From: Bacteroides fragilis
Lineage (GTDB): Bacteria; Bacteroidota; Bacteroidia; Bacteroidales; DTGW01
Direction of reading: 5' to 3'
DNA length: 64,000 bases
Assembly: GCA_945889005.1 (NCBI GenBank)
Contig: CAMDBI010000010.1
Span: 1-64,000 of the forward strand
Both the position numbers and the translations under genes were made by a program. Of this stretch, positions 16,701-27,300 are shown piece by piece (within the stretch, counting starts at the first letter, position 1; each line of letters begins with the position of its first letter). The notes beneath the pieces are model-generated. The model saw only the letters and a program-made list of their open reading frames with translations. It did no database searches and was not told the origin of the DNA.

Positions 16701-19700
16701 GGCACATAAGCACTTTTAATAGAAAGGTCTGTAATTTTCAGTGTTACTTTTACTGTGTCTTTTGATTGGCATATAGGGAAAAGAGAATTTGTTTTTGTAA
16801 CAATATAATTACCATTATTTGTCTGGTGATTATTATTGTCAACAACAAGCAGTTTACTTCTTACCGAATCGGCAACATTCCACAAATACGAATAATTACC
16901 AACTGGTCCAGCATCCAATTCGTATTTCAATGCATTCACAGTTACATTGGCTCCTAAGTTTAATGGCGGATATCCAAAAACTGAAATTGTATCCTTCAAC
17001 TCATCATTTGCAGGTTGTATATCTCCTGCAACAATAGCCTTTATCGATACTATATAATCTTTTACCTGATTAAAACTTTCATTATTAGCAAATTGATATT
17101 GAATGGTATCTCCGGGTTTGAATAAGGCTTTTGGTTTAAATGTAGTTTCAACCCACAAATTTGATTCATATTTGTATCCTATTGTGATATCTTCGGTAGT
17201 AAAAACAGTATCGGTACCGGTATTCTGAATGTACATCTTTATTTTCCCCAAATCGGGCAAATCACAATCGGACGTTGGTGATAAGATTGCTTTTGCAGCA
17301 ATATCGTGTACTACCAGGTTTACAAATACACTATCGACAGCAGGGCAATTATATATATCTGTTACCAACACTTTGTGAAACGATCGGGTTCGTGCCTGAT
17401 AGGTTTGCAATGTAGTATTGTCGGGCCATAGATACGTTTTATAACCTATACCGGCATCGAGCAAATAAAATAATGAACTGGATGTAACATTTGGTCCTAA
17501 TTCGACTGTTGGGAAACCCCAAATATGTAGTGGGTGGTTTATTGTATCGTTAACAGGAATGCTGTCTGGAAAAAATATCTTCGTACCTCGTTTACTTAAA
17601 ACGGTATCTTTATCTAAAGTGCAAAATACTTTATAAGCATAACTCGACGATGGTCCGGTTGTAGTTGGAAGTGTTACAGGGTTACTTTTAAATTTGAAAA
17701 ACGCAGTATCGCCTGGCGCAAAGGTTTTATTTAAAATCAATGTGTCCCAAACTACAGGGTTGGTTTGAAATTTAAATCCTAACCTCACTCGGTGCCCTTG
17801 CATTATGGTATCTGTACCCATATTTTTCAGAATAAGCTTTGTGTAAGCATTCGAGTATGGGGCGCAAGTGTCGTAAGGTGAAATAAGTTTCGAAATACCT
17901 ATATCGGGTTTCAACAATTCAATATTAGTAGTATCTTTTATTGAACATAGAGCTGGAACAGAAATGCTTATATTGCACCAATGAATTCCGGCCTGCTTCA
18001 CATGAATACTATCGGTAGTTTTTGTATTACTCCACAAATAGGTGTAACCACCAACTTTATTTGCTTGTAAAATTAGCGTGTCGGGATGCGCTGTTCTAAT
18101 ACTTTTGGGCAAACCGGAAACAGGTATCGGGTATACAGTGAACGATTTAACAAGTGTATCTTTAAAAGTATTGGGATACAAATATGGGTATTTATCGAAG
18201 TTAATGACCGTAAGTTGATAATTACCAGCAACTAGTGAAGCCTTTTTGTTGAAGGTAATGGTTGCCGAATTGCCAATATTAATATCCAAAGTAAGTAAAA
18301 TGGTATCGTATACCATGGGCTGAGGCACTCCATCTTTAGTTACTTTAAATGCCGCAAAAATAGTATCCTTCCCAACTTTAAGGGTTCGTATACCTGAGTT
18401 TTTCAATGTAAAAGATATTCGTTCGGGCAATGCATTCTGACATGCTGTATAGTGCGATGTGATTGACGACAATTCATTTGCTGCCGGAGCTTCGTACAAA
18501 CTAAAATTGTCGAACGAGAAACCATCATTTCCTACACTGCTGTTGCTCATGAGTAGAAAACGAAAACGAACAGATGGTTTGTTAGCTATTATATCTGGCA
18601 ACACTTGTTGGGCTTGTCTGTATGAAAATGAATTGTATGTCCAGACAGGAATTTCTGGAGTGGTTGCCAATGTATCGTCGTACCAGTTCCAGCCCAGATT
18701 ATATGAATGAGATGGAAGCAAACTCCAATTAAGTCCATTGTCGAGCGTGTATTGCATACATACTCCATCGCTCTTTTGCTCCAGTTCGCTTGAATAATAA
18801 AAATCGACAATAGGCTTATCGGTTCCTGTAAAATCGAAGCAAGGACTTTCTATAAAGGACGAATCATTGAATGGATAACCTACGGCAAAAATAGCATTAT
18901 TGCCTTGATATGCTGAACTCAAAACATTTCCATTAGGTACTCCAATTTCCCAATTCTTATTTTTCCCACCCGGAAACCAGTATGAGTTTGCCATATTTTC
19001 GAAACCATCAAAATACGGAACAACTCTAGTAGGCAATGAGTTAATTGATTTTTCCAATAAATTGTTTGAATTATATTCATCGTTTGCTAATGAAGTAGTA
19101 GCAGAAGCAAAAGGGTACAATACTTCGCTGCTAAGGTCTAACTTATGCTTTGAAGGAAATGAAACCGTACTACCCGGATCGATCGGGGTAGTAATGCTAT
19201 CGGTATAACTATATAAACCATCGAGTGTAAAACTCAACGGAATAATGGATGGTGAAATCTTGTCGGAAAAGTTTTTAACTTGAAATATTACATCCTCACT
19301 AGCTGATTTACCACAACCATCGACCGGAGCTGTCCAGGCAACTATTCCGACATCATTGCTTATTCGGTATCCCGATATAAGCACATCGTCGATATTCCAA
19401 CCCGAGTAACCAACAATACCAGTGGGGCCCAAAACAAAGCGGATTTTCACATTCGGTTTTCTGTCGCAATCAAAGGCAGAAAGTGAAAATTTCCTCAATT
19501 TCCAATCGTTATCGTTGTTAAAAGAATTAGTTGTCCGTTTCCAAGTCGAACCTCCATCGACTGAAATGTCGATTGCAGCAGTAGCATTAGCATCTAAATT
19601 AATGTATTGCTGAAACGACAGCACAACATCTTTATATAAACTCATGTTTAGATTTGGGGTAATTGCAACAACAGCATTTTCGGGTAAATTCGGTTGATAA

Positions 19701-20899
19701 TTACCATCTGTGGTTAAATCGTTGCCAAGCACCCTATTGCCCGAATATGCACCAGCGGGGTCAGGATTTCCTCCTAAATCTCCTCCTCCTCGTCCTTCGG
19801 GTTTATTGATTTGAAATGAACTATCGGCAGGGAGTACCCACGAAACAGCCCCTTCAAAATCGTCAAAAAAAATGGTAGTAGTTACTTTTCTGAAACCATA
19901 AGAAGATAGATTTGTTTGCGGAAATTTCAACCCACTCACTGTCATTTGTTCCGACTCGAGCATTACATCTATGGTATCGCCCTGTATGGCGTCTGAAGCC
20001 ATATCGAATGTTAACCAAAAGGTATTTGTCCCCGAATTGAGGTTGGCAGTTAAACCGGTAAACGAAGCAATTTCGCTGGAAAAACTAGTCGAAGCTATAA
20101 ATGTAGGGTTTCTAAATATGGTATCGGATGTTGAATATAACTTAACGCCACTGGTTTTAATATCGGTATCTTTGGTATTTAACGATCTGAATTTGATAGT
20201 TTGTAAAGCTAAAATACCTTGATTTCCGGACACGATAATTTTAACACGAGCTACAATATTTCTATTGGTATTCTGTGCAATCAACGATTTGTCGGGCTTG
20301 TCAAATTCAACTGCTGCCACTGCCCTATTGGCATCGCCTGTTTCACTTAGTAATATGTTGTCGATACAGGTACCTAAAGCACCTAGCGAAATACCTTCGA
20401 AGGCCAATTTGAAGGTAGTTGATAATATGGCAGAATCTATTACGATCGAATCTTTAATCCAACTATTGATTGGTGTTGAATAGTAAAGCAACTCTTTCCA
20501 CACACTATCGGGATGGCTTTGGTAAAAAACCTTTAATTCATCAGACTTATCGGGTTCTATATAGTTGTACTGACAATGATAAAAACTTAAAACCGGTTTT
20601 TTGTAACTTTTTAGATTTATAGAAGGCATAATAAGTTTTGTTCGCTGCCCACCGGATCCTCCCGTCCAAAAACGAACATTGTAATTGCCAGCATAAGCTG
20701 AATTGGGGTAGTTGTCTATGCCTCCTTGGGCATCATATTCCCAATCGGCATTGCCGCTTTCTTTCAATATTGTCCAGTTTGACGGAAGCAAGCCACTTTC
20801 AAAATCTTCACTTACAATTATTTGTCCCGCTTCGAGGCGAAATACAAAAAGTACAAATGAAAACAATATCGATTGTTTAATAATCTTATACATAAGCAT
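13721..20899 (-). CDS. Giant T9SS-secreted protein with jelly-roll and CARDB-like modules
   Basis: A 2392-aa secreted protein with a signal peptide in the first 25 residues. Three MAM/cleaved-adhesin-like jelly rolls lie at about residues 25-185, 343-510 and 628-805, recognisable by DFESG...W starts and WNIDDVLISG-type ends. A domain like the N-terminal region of BNR neuraminidases (about 190-335, with FWLTFDMASDAIQGDTIDV) lies between the first two. From about 930 to 2300 eight pairs alternate a CARDB-like beta-sandwich with a module LDAG.GY..YLW..........GCxDTDTVYV. The C-terminus (VYPNPVTNKLLQI...GMYHIRISD) is a type A T9SS sorting domain. A second Met at codon 3 is an alternative start. 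Adhesion is a plausible role but is inferred only from architecture. Confidence 0.9.
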   Translation of the reverse strand: MLMYKIIKQSILFSFVLFVFRLEAGQIIVSEDFESGLLPSNWTILKESGNADWEYDAQGGIDNYPNSAYAGNYNVRFWTGGSGGQRTKLIMPSINLKSYKKPVLSFYHCQYNYIEPDKSDELKVFYQSHPDSVWKELLYYSTPINSWIKDSIVIDSAILSTTFKLAFEGISLGALGTCIDNILLSETGDANRAVAAVEFDKPDKSLIAQNTNRNIVARVKIIVSGNQGILALQTIKFRSLNTKDTDIKTSGVKLYSTSDTIFRNPTFIASTSFSSEIASFTGLTANLNSGTNTFWLTFDMASDAIQGDTIDVMLESEQMTVSGLKFPQTNLSSYGFRKVTTTIFFDDFEGAVSWVLPADSSFQINKPEGRGGGDLGGNPDPAGAYSGNRVLGNDLTTDGNYQPNLPENAVVAITPNLNMSLYKDVVLSFQQYINLDANATAAIDISVDGGSTWKRTTNSFNNDNDWKLRKFSLSAFDCDRKPNVKIRFVLGPTGIVGYSGWNIDDVLISGYRISNDVGIVAWTAPVDGCGKSASEDVIFQVKNFSDKISPSIIPLSFTLDGLYSYTDSITTPIDPGSTVSFPSKHKLDLSSEVLYPFASATTSLANDEYNSNNLLEKSINSLPTRVVPYFDGFENMANSYWFPGGKNKNWEIGVPNGNVLSSAYQGNNAIFAVGYPFNDSSFIESPCFDFTGTDKPIVDFYYSSELEQKSDGVCMQYTLDNGLNWSLLPSHSYNLGWNWYDDTLATTPEIPVWTYNSFSYRQAQQVLPDIIANKPSVRFRFLLMSNSSVGNDGFSFDNFSLYEAPAANELSSITSHYTACQNALPERISFTLKNSGIRTLKVGKDTIFAAFKVTKDGVPQPMVYDTILLTLDINIGNSATITFNKKASLVAGNYQLTVINFDKYPYLYPNTFKDTLVKSFTVYPIPVSGLPKSIRTAHPDTLILQANKVGGYTYLWSNTKTTDSIHVKQAGIHWCNISISVPALCSIKDTTNIELLKPDIGISKLISPYDTCAPYSNAYTKLILKNMGTDTIMQGHRVRLGFKFQTNPVVWDTLILNKTFAPGDTAFFKFKSNPVTLPTTTGPSSSYAYKVFCTLDKDTVLSKRGTKIFFPDSIPVNDTINHPLHIWGFPTVELGPNVTSSSLFYLLDAGIGYKTYLWPDNTTLQTYQARTRSFHKVLVTDIYNCPAVDSVFVNLVVHDIAAKAILSPTSDCDLPDLGKIKMYIQNTGTDTVFTTEDITIGYKYESNLWVETTFKPKALFKPGDTIQYQFANNESFNQVKDYIVSIKAIVAGDIQPANDELKDTISVFGYPPLNLGANVTVNALKYELDAGPVGNYSYLWNVADSVRSKLLVVDNNNHQTNNGNYIVTKTNSLFPICQSKDTVKVTLKITDLSIKSAYVPSDTCRGLFTKIPVQILQNGNINLLPTDTVFISYQVNSSDVVTKMRILGTTYTPGSIIYDTLKNFDIYLPIGTSKIKVFVRKTGDLRSSNDTITKTVVIKSRPIVDFGGVNDTLTVTYPYNLDAGYGSNYIYRWYDEIGSRYYSVELSDWFYARVTNASTGCFDDDTVYVNLRSPDVSISSVGGNDVYCNGDLKTIEVEMTNIGNITYAAGSQVGFVYQSNNLLEVDKIVTLTSNLEPGNVLKQTLSIGGLELGSNNLKFYNKTIEDAVHDNDTAYKVIEILDKPFVDIGSGVDTVISYGSIVLDATSSGSEYLWSDGSTNATLNVVNTAKFNVRVTNVSTLCKAYDTVYVIVYKPDIKINSINTVSAPCLTKSDSIAVEVENIGDIPFYYGEYIKLSILLNNTVSKMDSIMLLSDLNQGMIQKLYIKGIKNNFILGSNSIQAKIVTVHDINQANDTMSRTIAFNNIPIVNLASGQSSITIPLPHTIDAGAGNYRYQWNTGATSQSISVSTEGLYSVVITDNSSLCSGFDTLEVSRYIHNLSLENAQLPAEVCVGSKSASLNIKNNGIHPILKSDNITISYQIGSAEVKNQLINPENDIAAGSAAILNFNNIVFDQTSNNESVSFTIALEYGNTSSNTTASTTVVVKNAPVVNFGNQNDTIRANALPYILNPQTDASYSYLWNDNSTASTLSANNRGWFHVTVTDPATSCVDSDTVYLYYLFTDIAPINLPIGLSVCSNDFKTFSFDIQNNSSEAIPQNEQFTVGFVLNKQVFSETISLQSALNSGSSIKYNASNFASKMVVGSNSLSVFAKYTGDKDQMNDTLKKTFFMFENPRVNLGGKITYTPPRTLDAGAGYASYLWSNALSTRTIIVINPGWYWVTVTSNDGCIDTDSVEMIESGTSVEQSTQDAWQVYPNPVTNKLLQIVNKKWSKGEVNIRLYNIDGQLVKQIVTNAGNIGTVETMSIADIPAGMYHIRISDSAGKILYFEKIAVQ

Positions 20900-21306
20900 T
20901 TTTTTAGATAAACAATATTATTGTAAATTTACATTTTTATTTTATTATTGTTTCAATAAACGAAATATCGACAATAAGGTTTGTAAGAAATGTTAGATAT
21001 TTTACAAATAGGTTCAATATTCTGATTTTATGAACATTACATTACGCATTAATCGGGTTTATTGAACAAAAAATGAAAGTTGATATTTTAAAGAGGTCGC
21101 ATAAAAATCTATAACTTTTTGTTTTTTCATCAAATACATTAAAGTTTTATATTTGTTTAGCAAATAATTAATAAGTAGCAACATTAAATAATATTATATT
21201 TTATATTTACCTAAATCTATAATGATTTTTATAAAAAATTGTTAGACAAACATAAATTTTTTAAAACTTAATGAAACCAGTAAGAAAATCGTACGTAAGA
21301 TACCAC
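20900..21306. other. Divergent intergenic region between giants 2 and 3
   Basis: An AT-rich spacer of about 400 bp between two divergently transcribed giant genes. A plus-strand -7 box TATATTTG is seen at 21148-21155, with only a loose -33 T-run. No clear minus-strand TAnnTTTG was found. No ORF, hairpin or repeat stands out. Confidence 0.5.
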
Positions 21307-24300
21307 ATGAAAAAAAAGACATTCATATTTATTATACTCAATTCCCTTTTTTTTAGTTTATCGGGTCAGATCGACAATGAATTTTGGTTTGTAGCTCCCG
21401 AGGCTACAATCAATCATGGTTCAAACCCTGGAGGCTACCCTATCTATTTTTATTTTACCACCATTAGTGACTCTACTGAAATATACATCGATTTTAATGC
21501 ATATAAAAAGTCTCCACCTGTAATTTTAGGAACAGATACTTTTGATTTTAAATATAAATTATATAAAGTTGCTGGAGATCCTTCCCTATCGACATATAAA
21601 TTTAATCCTACAGATATATCAGGATTAGCTGCAGATCCTGGGGGGACATCTATTGCACGCAACAATTTTCACGAGGCTTATATAGAAAATACATACAACC
21701 ACGCTCAGGTTGTAAGCAGCTTTGCTTCCCGGAATGGCTTATCAGGAATTAGCAACAAAGGCATCTACATTAAAGTGGTACACGAACGCACAAAAAAGTT
21801 GGCAGATTCGGTAAAAATATCCTGTTACTACGAAATAGACGAAACCAATAATTCCGATATTTTTTCATTAAAAGGTAAAAATGCACTTGGAAGTGAATTT
21901 TGGTCTATTTTTCAAAAAGATTATCACAATGTATGCGCCAATACCTGGACAGTACCTGCATATTCGGCAATCGATGTGGTATTTACCGAAAACAATACTT
22001 ATATAGATGTAACTGTACCTGTAAATAAAACAATATTTAATCGAAGAGGCAATTTGTTAGGTGGAAGTACATACACCCTAGGTCCGTTTCAAAAAGGAGA
22101 AACATTCTCGATGCCCCCTGCCTGGACTACAGACATTGTATCTCCAACTTCACAAATATCGGGTCCAAAAGCAGTAGATTTATATTTTGGCAGAAGCAAA
22201 AATGACCATTTGTCGGGTGTGAAAATTGTTGCCAACGATGGAACACCGTCTAAAGGTAAAAAGAAAATTGCCGTAACACTAAAAGACGACTCTATGTATT
22301 CAAGTGGAGCCTACGATATTGGTGGCGACCAGATTATTCCCATCGACCATGTGGGTAGTCAATACGTAGTTATGAGGGGTGGCTTGGCTTCTAATATTGA
22401 AAAAATATACATACAACCAACAACAAATACAAGTATTACAGTTGTATCGGGCTATGGCAATCCATTTGTTCAGACCCGATCTCGAACATACAATGTTACC
22501 ACTACCGATACTGTAATATCGCATCCATTGGCATCTAGCGATTCTGTAAGTTATATTTCTTCATCAGATGGCAAAAAATTCTATGTACTACATTTGTCGG
22601 GCAAAGGGAATACAGGAAATGAAATGGGTCAAGCTATATTGCCTTCAATAAGTACATGTACTGGTTCTCCAACTGTTACAGTTACACGAACAACAGTAGC
22701 CTGCACAGCATATCTAAATGTAATGGTGTTCAAGGGAGCCGAAAGTTTTTTTGTCGTAAATGGAAATGTTCAAGATGGAAGTAGTGCCGCAAAATCAATA
22801 CTTTACTCAACAAAGTTTAAACCACTTCCGGGAAACAACACTTGGTTGTATGCTCAAATTAGAGAGCCATTGGGTTTTACATCGGGAGTGCCTTATACAA
22901 TCACCAACACTAAAGATGTTTTTCACTTAGGAACCTATTACGACTTTGGCTCAGGTGCCCGTTATGGCTATTTCTCGGGCTTTAATACCTTAGATTTAGA
23001 AGCTACCATTGTAGAAAACCCTGTAGGGAATGCCTTAGATATTTGTCAGGGGCAAAGTGTTGAACTTGAGGTAAAAAATGCGACAAAAATCAGATGGGAA
23101 CCTACCGATTTTATCGACAATCCAAATATTGGTCGCATAAAATCGACCCCTCCTTATACGATCACTTACAAAGCAATATCTGAGGGCTATTGCAACCAAA
23201 AAGACACATCGGCTCCTAAAACAATTACTGTTAAACCGCAAACAAGTGCAAAATTTAACATCGATACTACGGCGGGTTGCTCTCCTATAAGTGTTAATGT
23301 TTCGCCTCTGTTGGCAAACCAACCCGGAGTTAATGTTACCTATACATTCAACGGGCTCAATAGTACTGTAAATAATTCTTCATTTCTAAACACTTTTTCA
23401 AATACCTCAGCGGATACTTTCAGATATACTATTAAAGCCATATCGGAGGATATAGCAGGGCATTACGCCTGTCGCGATACCTTCATTCGCGATTTACTTG
23501 TGTTTCCCAAGGTTGCCGCCGCATTTACACCCGATACCACCATTAATAGTTGCGATTCGTTGTCGGTAAGTTTTGAAAACAAATCGACCAATGCCCACAG
23601 ATATTACTGGGACTTTGGCGATGGAAATTCAATATTCGACACGCTATTAACTACAGAACCTCATCATATTTACCGAAACTTTACACCAAACAACATCACA
23701 TATAGAGCAAACCTAATCGCGACCTCTAAATTCCTGTGTACCGATACCGCTTACAACGATTTCACGGTATACCCTTATATCGATGCCTATTTCACTGTCG
23801 ATTCGTCGGCAGGCTGCTCTGGGTTTAAGCCCAAGCTCAAAAATGCATCGTCGGGTCCTATCCCTGCTGATGGCTACGATTTTCACTTTAGCAATGTCGA
23901 CAGCATACTTAAAATAAACGAAGCAACCATCGATGTATTGTTTGGTGGCAAAGCATATACCAACACGAGCGATACTACCCGCACCGACCTATTGCGAATG
24001 TATGTAAGAAATGCTAAAGGCTGTGTCGATTCTTTCAAAAGAGAAGTTACTATTTATCCTAGGGTAATTGCCAATTTTGCATCGACCTCGGTAACCGGTT
24101 GTAATCCCCTTACTGTTTCATTTACACCGGTTGCCAACAAACCACCGGTAACTTACAATTGGGACTTTGGAAATGGAAATTCCCGGCAGGACTCCACGAA
24201 CCTTTTGGCAACAAACATATATAACAACTCCCTAAATATAGACCGCAATTACACTGCCAGTTTAAAAGTATCGTTCGAAGACAAATGTACCGCTGTTGCT

Positions 24301-27300
24301 GAAACCACCATTACCGCTTATTCGAAAGTAGATGCTAACTTCGCTTTGGACAAAACAGTATCGTGCGATAGCTTGAAACCTTTGATTACCAACAATTCGA
24401 GTTTCAACTCTATTAACGATGTTTTGGAATGGAATTTTGGTGATGGAAGTCCTGTGAGCAATAGTAAAGCTGCTACCATACCTCACAAATATACCGAAAA
24501 CATTACTAAAAATACCGGAAACCTTACTAATGATACAATCCAAAGAATAATAAGCCTTAGAGTTATTAACCCTCATGCTTGTCCAGATATTCATCGCGAT
24601 ACCATCATCCTTTACCCCTATATTCGACCCGGATTCATTATAAACAAAACTTCAAATTGTAACCCGCTACAGGTTACATTTACCGACACCACCAACCACC
24701 CAGCCAATCAGAAGTATTTCTGGACTTTTGGCAATGGCATTAGCAGTACCAGCCAAAACCCAACAAGTATTACCTATAGCCACAATAAAGATACAAAGCA
24801 GACATATAAAGTGTTGCTAACTGTTACTTCCAAAGATAATATCTGTAGCGATACTGTTAGCAAATATATCGAAGTAGCGCCTTATCTCAAAGCCGGTTTT
24901 TCTGTGAATAAATCGTTTGGTTGTTCGCCCCTCGATATAATAGCAACCAACAGCTCTGAGGGGGGAGTAGGCATCGAATCATATAACTGGGATTTTGGCG
25001 ATACTTCAACTTACCCTACTACCAGTGATCCCGGGTTGAAAACATACTCCAATACCCTCAATCAAGCCGACTCCATTACACGCATACTAAAGCTGGTTAT
25101 TTCAAATACCGGGGGACTATGTAAAGACACGTTCGAACGCACCATTACCGTTTACCCCGAGGTTGTTGCCGATTTTGATTATTACAACACCGCCGATAGT
25201 TGTGTGCCACATACTGTTAGGTTTAGAAATTTATCTAACAATGCTGCCAACCGCTTCAAATGGTCGTTCGACGATGGTTCATCATCTTCGTCGGATAAAG
25301 AACCCAATTACTTGTTTAATCACCTACAATTTGCCGATAAAACCTACCAGGTAAAACTCGATGCATTCTCGAAATATGATTGTTCGGCAACTGTAACAAA
25401 ACCAAATGTAGTTTATTCATACATCAAAGCCGGTTTTACATCGAGCTTATCGAGTTTATGCACCTACACTCCTGCTGCATTTAGGAATACATCGATTGGC
25501 TATGCTAGCGACCTGTCGAGCAGTATAAAAAACAGCAGTTGGTTTTTCGACTTCACTAATTTGTCCAATGATTCCTCGGTCAACAATGATTTAAATGTAA
25601 GTAAAAGCTTTACAAACACGGGCGACAATAATTCTATATATAAAGTAGTTCTAAAAGTCGAGAACAGCAGAGGATGTACCGATACATTTTCGAGACTCAT
25701 AACCATACACCCCGAAGTAATTTCGAGTTTTGACCCTGTCACAGTTAATCCAGCTTGTCAACCACACGAAGTTCAATTCAATGCAACAGTCAACACCAAC
25801 GTTGTAACCATCTATAACTGGGACTTTGGCGATGGAAGTACCTCGGGCGACCTCAATCCTCCCCTTCATACTTTCTCTAACTTTTCGCCGAATGATTCCA
25901 CATACATGGTTAAGCTTACTGCCAGCTCGTTGCAGGGTTGCACCGATACAACAATTATACCTGTAAAAGTGTATTCTTTTGTCGATGCCGATTTCAAAGT
26001 TCCCAAAGCCAATGTTTGCCCCAGCGAATCGATCGATTTTAAAAATGCATCTAAAGGAAAAATCGTAAAAAATTACTGGTACTTTGGCGACAATGCCATC
26101 GATTCGACCGACAATTTTGCTGGTATATTACATAAATATACCAACGATGGCGATAAAGAAATTAAAGTCCCGGTAAAACTCAAAGTTCGAAACGACTATT
26201 TCTCGTGTACCGATTCGGCATTCGATACGGTAACTATTTATCCCAACGTAATTGTCGACGGCTTGTTTGCAGCAAATACACCACAAGGTTGCCAACCTCA
26301 TACAACAGGGTTTAGCAATACTACCGATACCAGAGGGGCAACAAGTTGGAGCTGGGACTTTGGCGATGGAAGCACTTCGAGCGAAAAAATACCAAGTAGT
26401 CATACATTTACGAATCTAGAAAGTAGCGATAAAACATTCAATGTTACACTTACAGCCAAATCGGCAACTACCGAGTGTACAGATGTGGCTTCAATCCCAG
26501 TTACAGCCTATGCCTATATCGATGCCGATTTTAAGCTGCCTGTCGGAAGCATTTGCTCGCACGACTCGTTTCCGGTCGAAAATGTTTCGAAAGGCGGAAT
26601 CGTTAATTACGATTGGAATTTTAACAATATAGACAGTCGCACAACATCGTCGTTGACCTCATTCAACTATGCCTATCGCAATTTCGACCCAATACCAAGC
26701 AACAATTTCATAAGGCTAATTGTAAACAATCACGACCCTGTTTGTACCGACACTATAATTCGCAATATACTAATTTACCCCAAAGTTACAGCTGGTATAT
26801 CGGGCGATTTGGCAGGCTGCCAGCCATTTGCCACAATGCTAAGCGATGCATCGACCAATGCCTCCGATCTCAATTGGTTCTTTTTCGACCAATCGACCGA
26901 TTCGCGATCGACTATTAATAGAAAATTCATGAATTTTACCGATCGCGATGCAACCTACACAAACAATTGGTTGTATACCTATTCCGATTACGCATGCGCC
27001 GATTCTATTCAGTTTTCGATATCGGTCAACCACAAACCCAAGGCTGTAATTGCATTGGACAAATATATCGATTGTCCACCATTCGATGTCGTGTTCAAAA
27101 ACGAATCGAAAACCGTAAAATCGCAATTCGATTGGATTTTTGGAGAACCAACAGATAGCACAAACGAACAAACAACACCGTCGACAGATCCCATTACATT
27201 TACTTACTACAATTTCGACTTGCCAACACCTAAAACCTACAATATAGCTATGACTGCAACTACCGATAGCGGTTGCAACCATTCTACCTCGGCTCAGATA

